From: Lachnospiraceae bacterium
GTDB lineage: Bacteria > Bacillota > Clostridia > Lachnospirales > Lachnospiraceae
Reading direction: 5' to 3'
Assembly: GCA_021205045.1 (NCBI GenBank)
Contig: JAJPYH010000230.1
Coordinates: 1 to 12,810, forward strand
Length of the DNA: 12,810 bases
The notes beneath the pieces are model-generated. The model did no database searches and was not told where the DNA came from. It saw nothing but the letters and a program-made list of their open reading frames with translations. Each line of letters opens with the position of its first letter. Within the stretch, counting starts at the first letter, position 1. Positions 1 to 6,052 of the stretch are shown piece after piece. A program made the translations under genes and the position numbers.

Positions 1-2
1 GT

Positions 3-104
3 GAGTTTGGTGTAACAACCAGGGAACTCCTTAAATTAGCCGACTGGCTCAAGGACAGTGCGCTGACAGTGTTAACGGTCCCGATCGGTTGGAACCGGGA
101 ATGA
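3..104 (+). pseudogene. IS110-family transposase, N-terminal remnant
   Basis: An open frame entering from the left edge begins EFGVTTRELLKLADWLKD, which resembles the segment of IS110/IS1111 transposases after the first catalytic Asp (the common form is FGTTT..LL.LADWL). In intact members the next residues are a VAMESTG.YWKP-like motif. Here the frame instead reads LTVLTVPIGWNRE and stops at 102-104, so the gene is degenerate or cut. Family members are usually about 300-450 residues; only about 33 are present. I infer an old insertion-sequence scar at the edge of the rearranged region. The first part of the gene may lie outside the window. The identification rests on one short motif. Confidence 0.45.
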
Positions 105-151
105 ATGAATACAAACAACATCTTTCCCAGGACGAACGCAGCCATCGTGGA

Positions 152-177
152 CAAAAGTGCGGCGAACACCTTCGCAC
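152..177 (-). terminator. Possible intrinsic terminator after the 95-aa gene
   Basis: Read on the minus strand, arms GCGAA and TTCGC (loop GGTG), or alternatively GTGCG and CGCAC, form a hairpin followed by TTTT. It lies about 12 bp beyond the stop codon at 189. The stem is short and the T run is only four, so it is a moderate candidate. Confidence 0.4.
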
Positions 178-188
178 AGACATAAACA

Positions 189-476
189 CTATGGCTTACC
201 CACGACTGCGTCTATGATGTTGGTATCGGTTATCTCCTCCGTATATGTATTTGGAAGGTCCTGCGTCTGCATTGCGACAAAAGCAGAACTACTTTCCGCC
301 TGTGAAGTATCAGCTCCATCCACCAATGAAGAATCTGATATATTCTCTCCTTCATTTTCCTGCAATATACTGTTCTTTGACTGTTCATTCGTTGGCAATG
401 CCACAATACCTGTTGCAAACAATACGATACAAACCAGAATTATCGTCAGGAGTCCGTAATACAATATTTTTTTCAT
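189..476 (-). CDS. Small exported or membrane-anchored protein, unknown function
   Basis: I do not recognise this 95-residue protein. It begins MKKILYYGLLTIILVCIVLF, a classic charged n-region followed by a hydrophobic stretch to about residue 28 (continuing ATGIVALP), so it is either secreted or anchored by one N-terminal helix. There is no clear lipobox. The rest is a low-complexity polar segment rich in Ser, Glu, Asp and Asn with no Cys or obvious domain. The start at 476 was chosen over an ATG two codons upstream because GGAGA sits about 7 nt before it and only about 1 nt before the earlier one. It follows the other exported-protein gene on the same strand by about 50 bp, so they probably formed one transcription unit. 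The AT-rich composition differs from the flanking metabolic genes, which fits accessory cargo. Confidence 0.55.
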   Translation of the reverse strand: MKKILYYGLLTIILVCIVLFATGIVALPTNEQSKNSILQENEGENISDSSLVDGADTSQAESSSAFVAMQTQDLPNTYTEEITDTNIIDAVVGKP

Positions 477-526
477 TGCCATTCTCCATCACATTACTAT
501 TAGGTAAGAGGGTTAAATAATAGTAT

Positions 527-919
527 TTACGGTGTCCAACGTCCAGTTACATAAAACAGAGAAGACGTAACCTGCCATTCCGGATCACCGCCACCCAAAT
601 GGTATATATCCCCAGCCACTCCGGTTATGTAATATGCTCCGGTTTTCCTGACGTTGACTTCACTTGAAGCAATTCCGATATCAACAACACACTGCTGGCC
701 ACTACTGTCATATACTGTTACCCAGACTGCTCCTGATCCACTAATTGATGTTGGCGTAACATAAGCAGTCTGTTCATTGTCATCTTTCTTAGCATATGAA
801 TAATTAAGGCTATATTGTTCCGGATAAATCTCAAATGAGAAAGTATTCGTATATGCCAGTACCTTTGGCCCACCATATACCAAACAAGCTAACATAGCCG
901 CAATTATAAATCGCTTGAA
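527..919 (-). pseudogene. Secreted protein gene, 5'-truncated, unknown function
   Basis: The readable protein is about 130 residues. It starts within a signal peptide: KRFIIAAMLACLVYGG with a likely cleavage site after KVLA, then a mature part rich in Tyr, Ser, Thr and Gly (YTNTFSFEIYPEQYSLNY...). The mature part looks like a small beta-rich secreted protein and has one Cys. I cannot name it. No ATG with a ribosome binding site lies before the charged n-region, and the next codons upstream are antisense to the trans-sulfuration gene. I infer that the first few codons and the promoter were lost at a joint near 919. An ATG at 893-895 could in principle restart translation, but it would lack the positively charged n-region. 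The 95-residue exported protein follows on the same strand. Confidence 0.5.
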
Positions 920-1581
920 AGAGGCACGGACTTTGGCTGATCGTGGACAACACCTTCCTGTCTCCATATTTTCAGAAGCCGCTGACTCTGGGTGCGGACA
1001 TTGTGGTTCATAGCGGCACAAAATTTCTGGGCGGACACAACGACACACTGGCCGGTTTTCTGGTGACAAATTCATTGGAGTTGTCCGAGCAGCTTCGGTT
1101 TATCATCAAGACCGTCGGTTCCGGGCTGGCTCCTTTTGACAGCTGGCTGATTCTGCGGGGAATCAAGACCCTCCCCATTCGTATGGAGCGGGCCCAGGAG
1201 AATGCACAGGCCATTGCGGCCTTCCTGCAGGGGGAGAGCCGGGTGCGGAAAGTCTATTATCCGGGAATTCCCGGTACGCAGGCGCATGAGATCTGTAAAC
1301 GGCAGGCCAGCGGCTTTGGCAGTATGATTACTTTTGAAGTGGAGAGCGTCAGGCTGGCGCACCACATTTTGAAGAGTACCAGGCTGATTCCCTTCGCGGA
1401 GAGTCTGGGAGGAGTGGAAACGCTGCTGACCTATCCCACGACACAGACGCATGCCGATGTGCCGGTGGAGGTACAGCGAAAAAACGGTATTACAGACTGT
1501 TTGCTGCGTATGTCCGTGGGGATCGAGACAAAAGAGGATCTGATTGAGGATCTGAAGCAGGCGATGGATTCCTTTGGATAG
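919..1581 (+). pseudogene. Trans-sulfuration PLP enzyme (cystathionine gamma-synthase/lyase type), C-terminal fragment
   Basis: The frame reads KRHGLWLIVDNTFLSPYF and continues for about 220 residues to a stop at 1581. It matches the second half of Cys/Met-metabolism PLP enzymes. The Asp of VDNTF (binds the pyridine N of PLP) and the Schiff-base Lys in HSGTKFLGGH (codon 1021-1023) are present, as are the late motifs TYPTTQTHADVP and LRMSVGIE. Family members are about 380-400 residues, so some 160-170 N-terminal residues are missing, including the Tyr/Arg motif that binds PLP phosphate from the neighbouring subunit. A stop lies in frame at 916-918 and no start codon with a ribosome binding site exists upstream. 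I infer a non-functional remnant cut at about 919. It could equally be a cystathionine beta-lyase. The next gene starts 77 bp downstream. Confidence 0.75.
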
Positions 1582-1658
1582 AGCAGTTTGCCCCCGGGAG
1601 CGCCAGGGCAGGAACCGGCGCAGTTAAAACGAGTCGTGAATTGTTAGGAGGTAATGAG

Positions 1659-2534
1659 ATGTTACAGATTGATTCGCCGGAACTGGCGAAACTGCTGCTT
1701 TCCGGCAGCTTTGGCCTGGAAAAAGAGAGCCTGCGGACGGACGAGGCGGGTTTTCTGTCCCACACGCCGCATCCATTTATGGATAATCCAAACATTGTCA
1801 GGGATTTCTGTGAAAACCAGACGGAGATCAATACATCCGTCCAGCCCAGCCCCCACGCTGTGGTAGCGGAGCTGGAGCGGCATACCCGGACGATTCAGAA
1901 AACCCTGGGCTGTTTTGATTCTATCACGCAGGGAGACGGTTACACTTCCGGCAATACTGTAATGGATATCGGTTTCAGCAATGTGAACCCGGTATTGCAC
2001 TGTCCCGGAACTCTGCTGGGCGTGGGCGTTATGGAAAACTGGGGCAGGATTTTTGGGGGCAATGACAAATACACATATTCGATATACAGTCACGCGTACT
2101 GCGAGTCCATCGCTGAGGTACAGTATGCCTTTTATCAGGAGGAAGTGGCGCTGGCTGAAAAAATGGGTGTGGGCATACAGTATTTTCCAAAGAAAAACTT
2201 CCTTTCCCGAGCCAGCATCCTGGGACCGGAATATATGGGAGACGACTGCATTGTGCCCTTTGATGAGCAGTGGCCAACCGGCTATGGTACCGGCCCTTTC
2301 ACCATCAAAAACCGCTATATCACGGAGGATGTGCCGGTAGGCTGTCATATTTATCATGAGCTTTGCAAAAAGTACGGTGTGCCCACCCCGGTTATTGACA
2401 GTATGATCACTCTGGGATCTGTTATGACAGGACAGGATTATTATAAGAGCGGACTGACCCTGGACGATCTTGGGATTGGAGAGCTGGATGGGGAGCAGCT
2501 GCTGACTTATCTGAATGAGGGTATTCTGGCATGA
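1659..2534 (+). CDS. Chimera: glutamate-cysteine ligase N-terminus fused to opine dehydrogenase C-terminal domain
   Basis: The start is ATG 1659 with AGGAGG at 1646-1651 (7-nt spacing). Residues 1 to about 84 look like the beginning of gamma-glutamylcysteine synthetase: FGLEKESLRTDEAGFLSHTP followed by HPF and RDFCENQTEI, the region carrying the Glu-Lys-Glu metal/ATP site. Residues from about 98 to 291 match the C-terminal catalytic domain of the octopine/nopaline dehydrogenase family: DIGFSNVNPVLHCPGTLL, with the conserved catalytic His as His114, then GCHIYHELCKKYGVPTPVID and MTGQDYYKSGLTLDDLGI. The ligase normally exceeds 400 residues and the dehydrogenase is about 360 with an N-terminal Rossmann domain. 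Both the rest of the ligase and the GxGxxG cofactor domain are absent. I infer an in-frame deletion fusing two neighbouring genes (joint about 1908-1955). It is unlikely to perform either reaction, though the ORF and its expression signals are intact. Confidence 0.75.
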   Translation: MLQIDSPELAKLLLSGSFGLEKESLRTDEAGFLSHTPHPFMDNPNIVRDFCENQTEINTSVQPSPHAVVAELERHTRTIQKTLGCFDSITQGDGYTSGNTVMDIGFSNVNPVLHCPGTLLGVGVMENWGRIFGGNDKYTYSIYSHAYCESIAEVQYAFYQEEVALAEKMGVGIQYFPKKNFLSRASILGPEYMGDDCIVPFDEQWPTGYGTGPFTIKNRYITEDVPVGCHIYHELCKKYGVPTPVIDSMITLGSVMTGQDYYKSGLTLDDLGIGELDGEQLLTYLNEGILA

Positions 2535-3292
2535 GCTGGCAGGGAAGATTAGAGAGTGAAGAGGATTTGTACCGATACCACACCACGCCGTCCAGGTATA
2601 CGGCGGGGTTTGCTATCGGCATCATTGCTGTGGAACTGATTTATCCCAAGCTTCCCGGAAATGTGGCCAATGCCACTACCTACCCCTTTCCGGTGTTGTA
2701 TCAGAAAGTGTCCTTTGAGATAGAGAGACTGTTTGAGGGCGATGCTTCCATCAGGGATGAAATTATTGCGGCGGCCAGAAATCTGGAAAGTGAGGGCGTG
2801 CGTGCGATTGTAGGAGCCTGTGGTTATTTTGCTCACTTTCAGCAGGATGTGGCCAGGGCTGTGAATGTGCCGGTATTTTTGTCCAGCCTCTGCCAGCTGC
2901 CGATGATCAAAACCGCTGTTTCCGATCAGAAAAAGATTGCAATTCTGGCCGCCAGCGGCGATAATATCGGGGAGGAAGTGCTGCAAAAGGTGGGAACTAC
3001 CATGGATCGTCTGGTGGTGGAAAATATCGGGGATCTGCCGGAATTTCACGCGATCCGGTATGGGGAGACAGGTTTTGACAACGAAAAGCTGAAGGATGCC
3101 CTGTGTCTGAGAGTGGAGAAACTGGTAAAAGCAGAGCCGCAGATTGGCGCGGTTTTGCTGGAATGCAGCGATCTGCCGCCGTACGCCAAGGCCATTCAGC
3201 AGGTCAGCGGCCTGCCTGTATTTGATTTCAACACCATGATTGATCTGGTGTACCACGCGGTGGTGCAGAGGACATATTACGGATATTTCTGA
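2531..3292 (+). CDS. Aspartate/glutamate racemase-family protein
   Basis: This 253-residue protein belongs to the Asp/Glu/hydantoin racemase superfamily, cofactor-independent enzymes that use two Cys as acid and base. The candidate pair is visible: Cys97 in AIVGACGYFAHF and Cys212 in LLECSDLPPYA. Each lies at the end of a predicted strand at equivalent places in the two half-domains. The GIIAVELIYPKLPGNVANAT start is shared by an uncharacterised branch, so the substrate cannot be stated. The ATG overlaps the previous stop (ATGA, 2531-2534), which indicates translational coupling; a weak GAGGG lies about 9 nt before it. No truncation is visible. Its place between an opine dehydrogenase remnant and an aminotransferase suggests a role in making or recycling a D- or L-amino acid for that pathway; this is inference from context. 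Confidence 0.75.
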   Translation: MSWQGRLESEEDLYRYHTTPSRYTAGFAIGIIAVELIYPKLPGNVANATTYPFPVLYQKVSFEIERLFEGDASIRDEIIAAARNLESEGVRAIVGACGYFAHFQQDVARAVNVPVFLSSLCQLPMIKTAVSDQKKIAILAASGDNIGEEVLQKVGTTMDRLVVENIGDLPEFHAIRYGETGFDNEKLKDALCLRVEKLVKAEPQIGAVLLECSDLPPYAKAIQQVSGLPVFDFNTMIDLVYHAVVQRTYYGYF

Positions 3293-3397
3293 TGCGATAT
3301 GCCATGAAGTTTTATGGATATGCCCGCAAGGGCAACGTGGAGCGCAGAGACTGTAAAAAGCGCAGATAAACAGGAAATCGGGAGGGAGGAGAAAGAA

Positions 3398-4669
3398 ATG
3401 CCGGAGTTATCAAAAAGGACGGAGGCTTTCACGGATTCTGTCATCCGCAGGATGACCAGAGTATCCAATCAGTACGGAGCTGTCAATTTATCTCAGGGTT
3501 TCCCTGATTTTGCGCCGCCTGAGAAGCTGACAAAGAGATTGTCTGAGGTGGCTGTTGCCGGTCCCCATCAGTATGCCCTGACCTGGGGTGCGCAGAATTT
3601 CCGTGAGGCGCTGGCCGCAAAACAGGAGCGTTTCTCAGGAATGCATGTGAATCCGGACACCGAGATTGTGGTCACCTGCGGGAGTACGGAGGCCATGATG
3701 GCTTCCATGATGGCAGTCTGTAATCCCGGTGATCGTGTGGTTGTGTTTTCTCCGTTTTATGAAAATTACGGGGCGGACGCCATTTTGAGCGGAGCGGAGC
3801 CTGTCTATGTGCCGCTTGTGCCGCCGGCCTTCGGTTTTGACGCGGATGAGCTGGAGGCGGCCATCCGGCTGCCCGGAGTGAAAGCACTGATTCTTTGTAA
3901 TCCTTCCAATCCCTGTGGAAAGGTATTCACTGAAGGAGAACTGAAAGTTATTGCGGAGCTGACAATCAAATATGACATCTTTGTCATCACAGATGAAGTG
4001 TATGAGCACATTGTGTATCGGCCTTATGAGCATACGTATCTGGCAACATTGCCGGGCATGCGGGAGCGCACTATTATCTGCAGCTCCCTGTCTAAGACAT
4101 ACTCTATTACCGGTTGGCGGCTGGGCTATGTGATCGCCGTTCCTGAAGTGGTCGACCGAGTGAAAAAAGTGCATGACTTTCTGACTGTGGGAGCGGCAGC
4201 GCCTCTGATGGAGGCGGCAGTGACGGCTCTGAGGTTTGAGGATGAATACTATGAGTGGCTGCGGAATAAATACACACACATGAAGGAACTCTTTGTGGGC
4301 GGATTGAAGAATATGGGGCTGCATTTTACTGAGCCGCAGGGAGCGTATTATGTGCTGGTGGATATCAGCGAGTTTGGATATGCCTCCGATGAGCAGTTTT
4401 GTCTGGATCTGGCGAGAATTGTAGGTGTGGGAGCGGTACCGGGTTCCAGCTTCTTTCGGGAGGATGTGAACCATCTGATCCGTCTTCATTTTGCGAAACA
4501 GGACGAGACACTGTATGAGGCACTGAACCGGCTGGTGAAGAGCAGCCTGTTGATAAATCTGGATTGTGAATCCTGTCATTTTGTAATGTATAGGTGGTGG
4601 ATACCAAGCAGCAGTCGAATATTGCTTCCTGAAGATTGCGGCTATCATTGCATCATTGCATATCTGTGA
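3398..4669 (+). CDS. Class I/II PLP aminotransferase with abnormal C-terminal tail
   Basis: The start is ATG 3398 after GGAGGAG-type ribosome binding sequence. The 423-residue product is a fold-type I aminotransferase: NLSQGFPDFAPPEKL near residue 30, CNPSNPCGKVF (the Asn that holds the PLP phenolic oxygen), ITDEVYEH (Asp to PLP nitrogen), SSLSKTYSITGWRLGY with the Schiff-base Lys233, and IRLHFAKQDETLYEALNRL containing the carboxylate-binding Arg. It resembles the methionine/glutamine/kynurenine transaminase group; the exact substrate is uncertain. Family members end shortly after YEALNRL. Here about 38 extra residues follow, with Cys, Trp and Arg and no family likeness (from about 4550). I infer that the natural stop was lost when foreign DNA joined here. 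The catalytic core is complete, so activity may survive. The racemase gene ends 105 bp upstream in the same direction. Confidence 0.8.
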   Translation: MPELSKRTEAFTDSVIRRMTRVSNQYGAVNLSQGFPDFAPPEKLTKRLSEVAVAGPHQYALTWGAQNFREALAAKQERFSGMHVNPDTEIVVTCGSTEAMMASMMAVCNPGDRVVVFSPFYENYGADAILSGAEPVYVPLVPPAFGFDADELEAAIRLPGVKALILCNPSNPCGKVFTEGELKVIAELTIKYDIFVITDEVYEHIVYRPYEHTYLATLPGMRERTIICSSLSKTYSITGWRLGYVIAVPEVVDRVKKVHDFLTVGAAAPLMEAAVTALRFEDEYYEWLRNKYTHMKELFVGGLKNMGLHFTEPQGAYYVLVDISEFGYASDEQFCLDLARIVGVGAVPGSSFFREDVNHLIRLHFAKQDETLYEALNRLVKSSLLINLDCESCHFVMYRWWIPSSSRILLPEDCGYHCIIAYL

Positions 4670-4670
4670 C

Positions 4671-4735
4671 GGATGCGCTATGATGACAGGGAAGAAAATA
4701 CAACACGCACTTTGACAATTTCATACAGCGCATCC
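4671..4735. repeat. 9-bp inverted repeat enclosing the recombinase promoter
   Basis: GGATGCGCT at 4671-4679 and its exact complement AGCGCATCC at 4727-4735 are separated by 47 bp that contain the -35 box. This is immediately upstream of a serine recombinase gene, where such elements carry their attachment site. The repeat may be recombinase-related or part of a regulatory structure; function is not shown. Confidence 0.45.
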
Positions 4736-4741
4736 TGTAAT
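4712..4741 (+). promoter_or_regulatory. Sigma-A-type promoter for the recombinase fragment
   Basis: TTGACA at 4712-4717 and TGTAAT at 4736-4741 (5 of 6 to consensus) are separated by 18 bp. The predicted start is near 4748, giving a leader of about 20 nt before ATG 4768. The -10 lies within the left arm of the palindrome at 4733-4756. Confidence 0.6.
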
Positions 4742-4756
4742 CACAGGATTACAGGA
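4733..4756. promoter_or_regulatory. 10-bp-arm palindrome over the -10 box and ribosome binding site
   Basis: TCCTGTAATC at 4733-4742 and GATTACAGGA at 4747-4756 are perfect complements with a 4-nt spacer (ACAG). The left arm contains the -10 hexamer; the right arm contains the beginning of the AGGAGA ribosome binding site. It could be an operator for autoregulation. Because the predicted transcript starts near 4748, an RNA hairpin hiding the ribosome binding site is less likely unless transcription begins further upstream. Confidence 0.5.
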
Positions 4757-4767
4757 GAGAAAAGCCA

Positions 4768-5289
4768 ATGAAGAGAGTATACACATTATACAGGGTTTCC
4801 ACTAAGAAACAGGTCAATGCCAGCGAGAACCATGAGAATGACATCCCGATGCAGCGCGGGGCCTGCCATGAGTTTGTGAAATGCAGGCAGGACTGGGAGA
4901 TCGTGAAGGAGTTTGAGGAAAAGGGCGTTTCCGGGTTCAAGGTGTCCGCGAAGGACAGGGACGCGATCCTGGACCTGCAGGAGGCCGCACTGAAAAAAGA
5001 GTTTGACGTCCTGTTGGTGTTCATGTTCGACCGGATCGGGAGAATTGACGATGAGACGCCGTTCATCGTGGAATGGTTTGTCAAAACAGGCGGGGTCGAG
5101 GTCTGGAGTGTGAAGGAGGGTGAGCAGCGCTTCGAGACACACGTAGATAAGCTGACCAATTATATCCGTTTCTGGCAGGCGTCCGGGGAGAGTGAGAAAA
5201 CATCCATCCGTATCAAGACCAGGATCGGGCAGCTGCATGATCAGTCAGAGCAATGGCCATGCCGACATTCGTGGCCTTCTTCATGCTGA
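4768..5289 (+). pseudogene. Large serine recombinase, N-terminal catalytic domain only
   Basis: Residues 1 to about 158 match the resolvase-type catalytic domain of large serine integrases of Clostridia. The nucleophile is Ser11 in LYRVSTKKQ. Also visible are DIPMQRGACHEF, FMFDRIGRIDDETPFIVEWF and SGESEKTSIRIKTRIGQL, the last marking the start of the long connecting helix. Complete members exceed about 450 residues and carry a recombinase domain, a zinc ribbon and a coiled coil, all missing here. After GQLH at about 5236-5240 the frame enters sequence antisense to the DUF134-NifX gene and ends with 14 unrelated residues. ATG 4768 has AGGAGA 9 nt upstream. I infer the remnant of an integrative element whose right part was deleted; alone it cannot bind its attachment site properly. 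Confidence 0.8.
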
Positions 5290-6032
5290 TGTCCGCCGCA
5301 GTTTCCGCCGTGATGCTCACCATCATGGCGGCCGCACTGAATATCCTGAACATAGGTGAGCGTGCCTGTCAGAAAGGCTTCCACAGCGGCGTCCGCGTCG
5401 CCGGTCACACCTCCATATAATTGGATGTCGGCTGATGCCAGAGCGCTCTGCGCGCCGCCTTCGATTCCTCCGCAGATCAGAATGTCCGTCTGCAATGCGT
5501 TCAGAACCTCTGCCAGTGCGCCATGAACGTGGCCGTTTGTGCCGACCACTTCACAGGATTGAATTTTGCCGTCTGCCACATCATAAATTTTGAACTGTTG
5601 TGTGTGTCCATAGTGCTGATATATCTGACCATTTTCATAGGTAACCGCAATTCTCATGATATTGTCTCCCTTCGATTTGTGAAAAGCCTGATCAAGCTCA
5701 AGTCTGTAGCATTCCTCCAGCCCGCAGAATGGATTTATACCATTACAGAGCCGGTATTCTCCGCCCTCGATTTTCAGCGGCTGCCCTTCTACCAGTGCAT
5801 TTGCCAGTTTTTTCCTGGCGGAATCATAGATTTTCTGAACTGTGGTTCGAGCGACCTGCATTCGCTTACTGCACTGTTCCTGGGACAACCCTTCCTTGTC
5901 GATCAGGCGAATGGTCTCATATTCATCCAACGTCAGGATCACAGGGGGCTTACCATCTTCCGCTTTTGCCGGGATAAATTCCAGTGTCCGGGGGAACCGG
6001 CAGATCATTCTGCATTTGGTCGGTCTGGGCAT
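5241..6032 (-). CDS. DUF134 (UPF0251) DNA-binding domain fused to NifX/NifB-type cofactor-binding domain
   Basis: This 263-residue protein has three parts. Residues 1-105 are DUF134: MPRPTKCRMI start, LDEYETIRLIDKEGLSQEQC and a helix-turn-helix (VARTTVQKIYDSARKKLANA). Residues 126-228 are a dinitrogenase iron-molybdenum cofactor-type domain (MRIAVTYENGQIYQHYGHTQ, ILICGGIEGGAQ). Residues 229-263 form a tail with eight His and four Cys, a likely metal-binding segment. The start at 6032 has AGGTGA just upstream; an in-frame upstream extension lacks a ribosome binding site and breaks the conserved MPRP start. It lies 20 bp after the mrp stop, so the two form one operon, consistent with Fe-S or metal cluster handling. 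The stop codon abuts the joint with the recombinase fragment, so the very end of the tail may have been altered. A separate internal start is described below. Confidence 0.8.
   Translation of the reverse strand: MPRPTKCRMICRFPRTLEFIPAKAEDGKPPVILTLDEYETIRLIDKEGLSQEQCSKRMQVARTTVQKIYDSARKKLANALVEGQPLKIEGGEYRLCNGINPFCGLEECYRLELDQAFHKSKGDNIMRIAVTYENGQIYQHYGHTQQFKIYDVADGKIQSCEVVGTNGHVHGALAEVLNALQTDILICGGIEGGAQSALASADIQLYGGVTGDADAAVEAFLTGTLTYVQDIQCGRHDGEHHGGNCGGHQHEEGHECRHGHCSD
5655..5670 (-). promoter_or_regulatory. Internal ribosome binding site and start inside the DUF134-NifX gene
   Basis: On the minus strand GGGAGA (5665-5670) precedes ATG 5655-5657 by 7 nt, exactly where the NifX domain begins (MRIAVTYENG). 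The residues encoded by the leader (KGDNI) are simply the ribosome binding region read through. The NifX part may therefore also be made separately (about 138 residues), or two formerly separate genes lost the stop between them. Confidence 0.55.
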
Positions 6033-6052
6033 GTTATCACCTCTCTTTGCGG

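Noticed and set aside
157..520. Plus-strand frames of 91-100 codons at the left end.
   Set aside because: They are antisense to the 95-residue exported protein, which has a signal peptide and ribosome binding site, and they themselves have none.
144..950. An 11-bp direct repeat, ATCGTGGACAA, at 144-154 and 940-950 that might be a target-site duplication around the minus-strand cargo.
   Set aside because: The trans-sulfuration homology extends upstream of the right copy to about 919, and nothing homologous precedes the left copy, so the repeats do not border the insert. Probably chance.
1662..3256. Long minus-strand frames opposite the chimera and the racemase (231 and 235 codons).
   Set aside because: They show no domain likeness, no ribosome binding site and mirror well-supported plus-strand genes.
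3321..3334. Short GC-rich hairpin (TGCCC, GCAA loop, GGGCA) between the racemase and aminotransferase genes.
   Set aside because: A 5-bp stem without a T run is too weak to call a terminator, and the gap is only 105 bp within an apparent co-directional unit.
3635..4648. A long minus-strand open frame (337 codons) opposite the aminotransferase.
   Set aside because: It is antisense to a clearly conserved coding frame, has no ribosome binding site, and its translation is rich in His, Gln and Arg as expected of a shadow frame.
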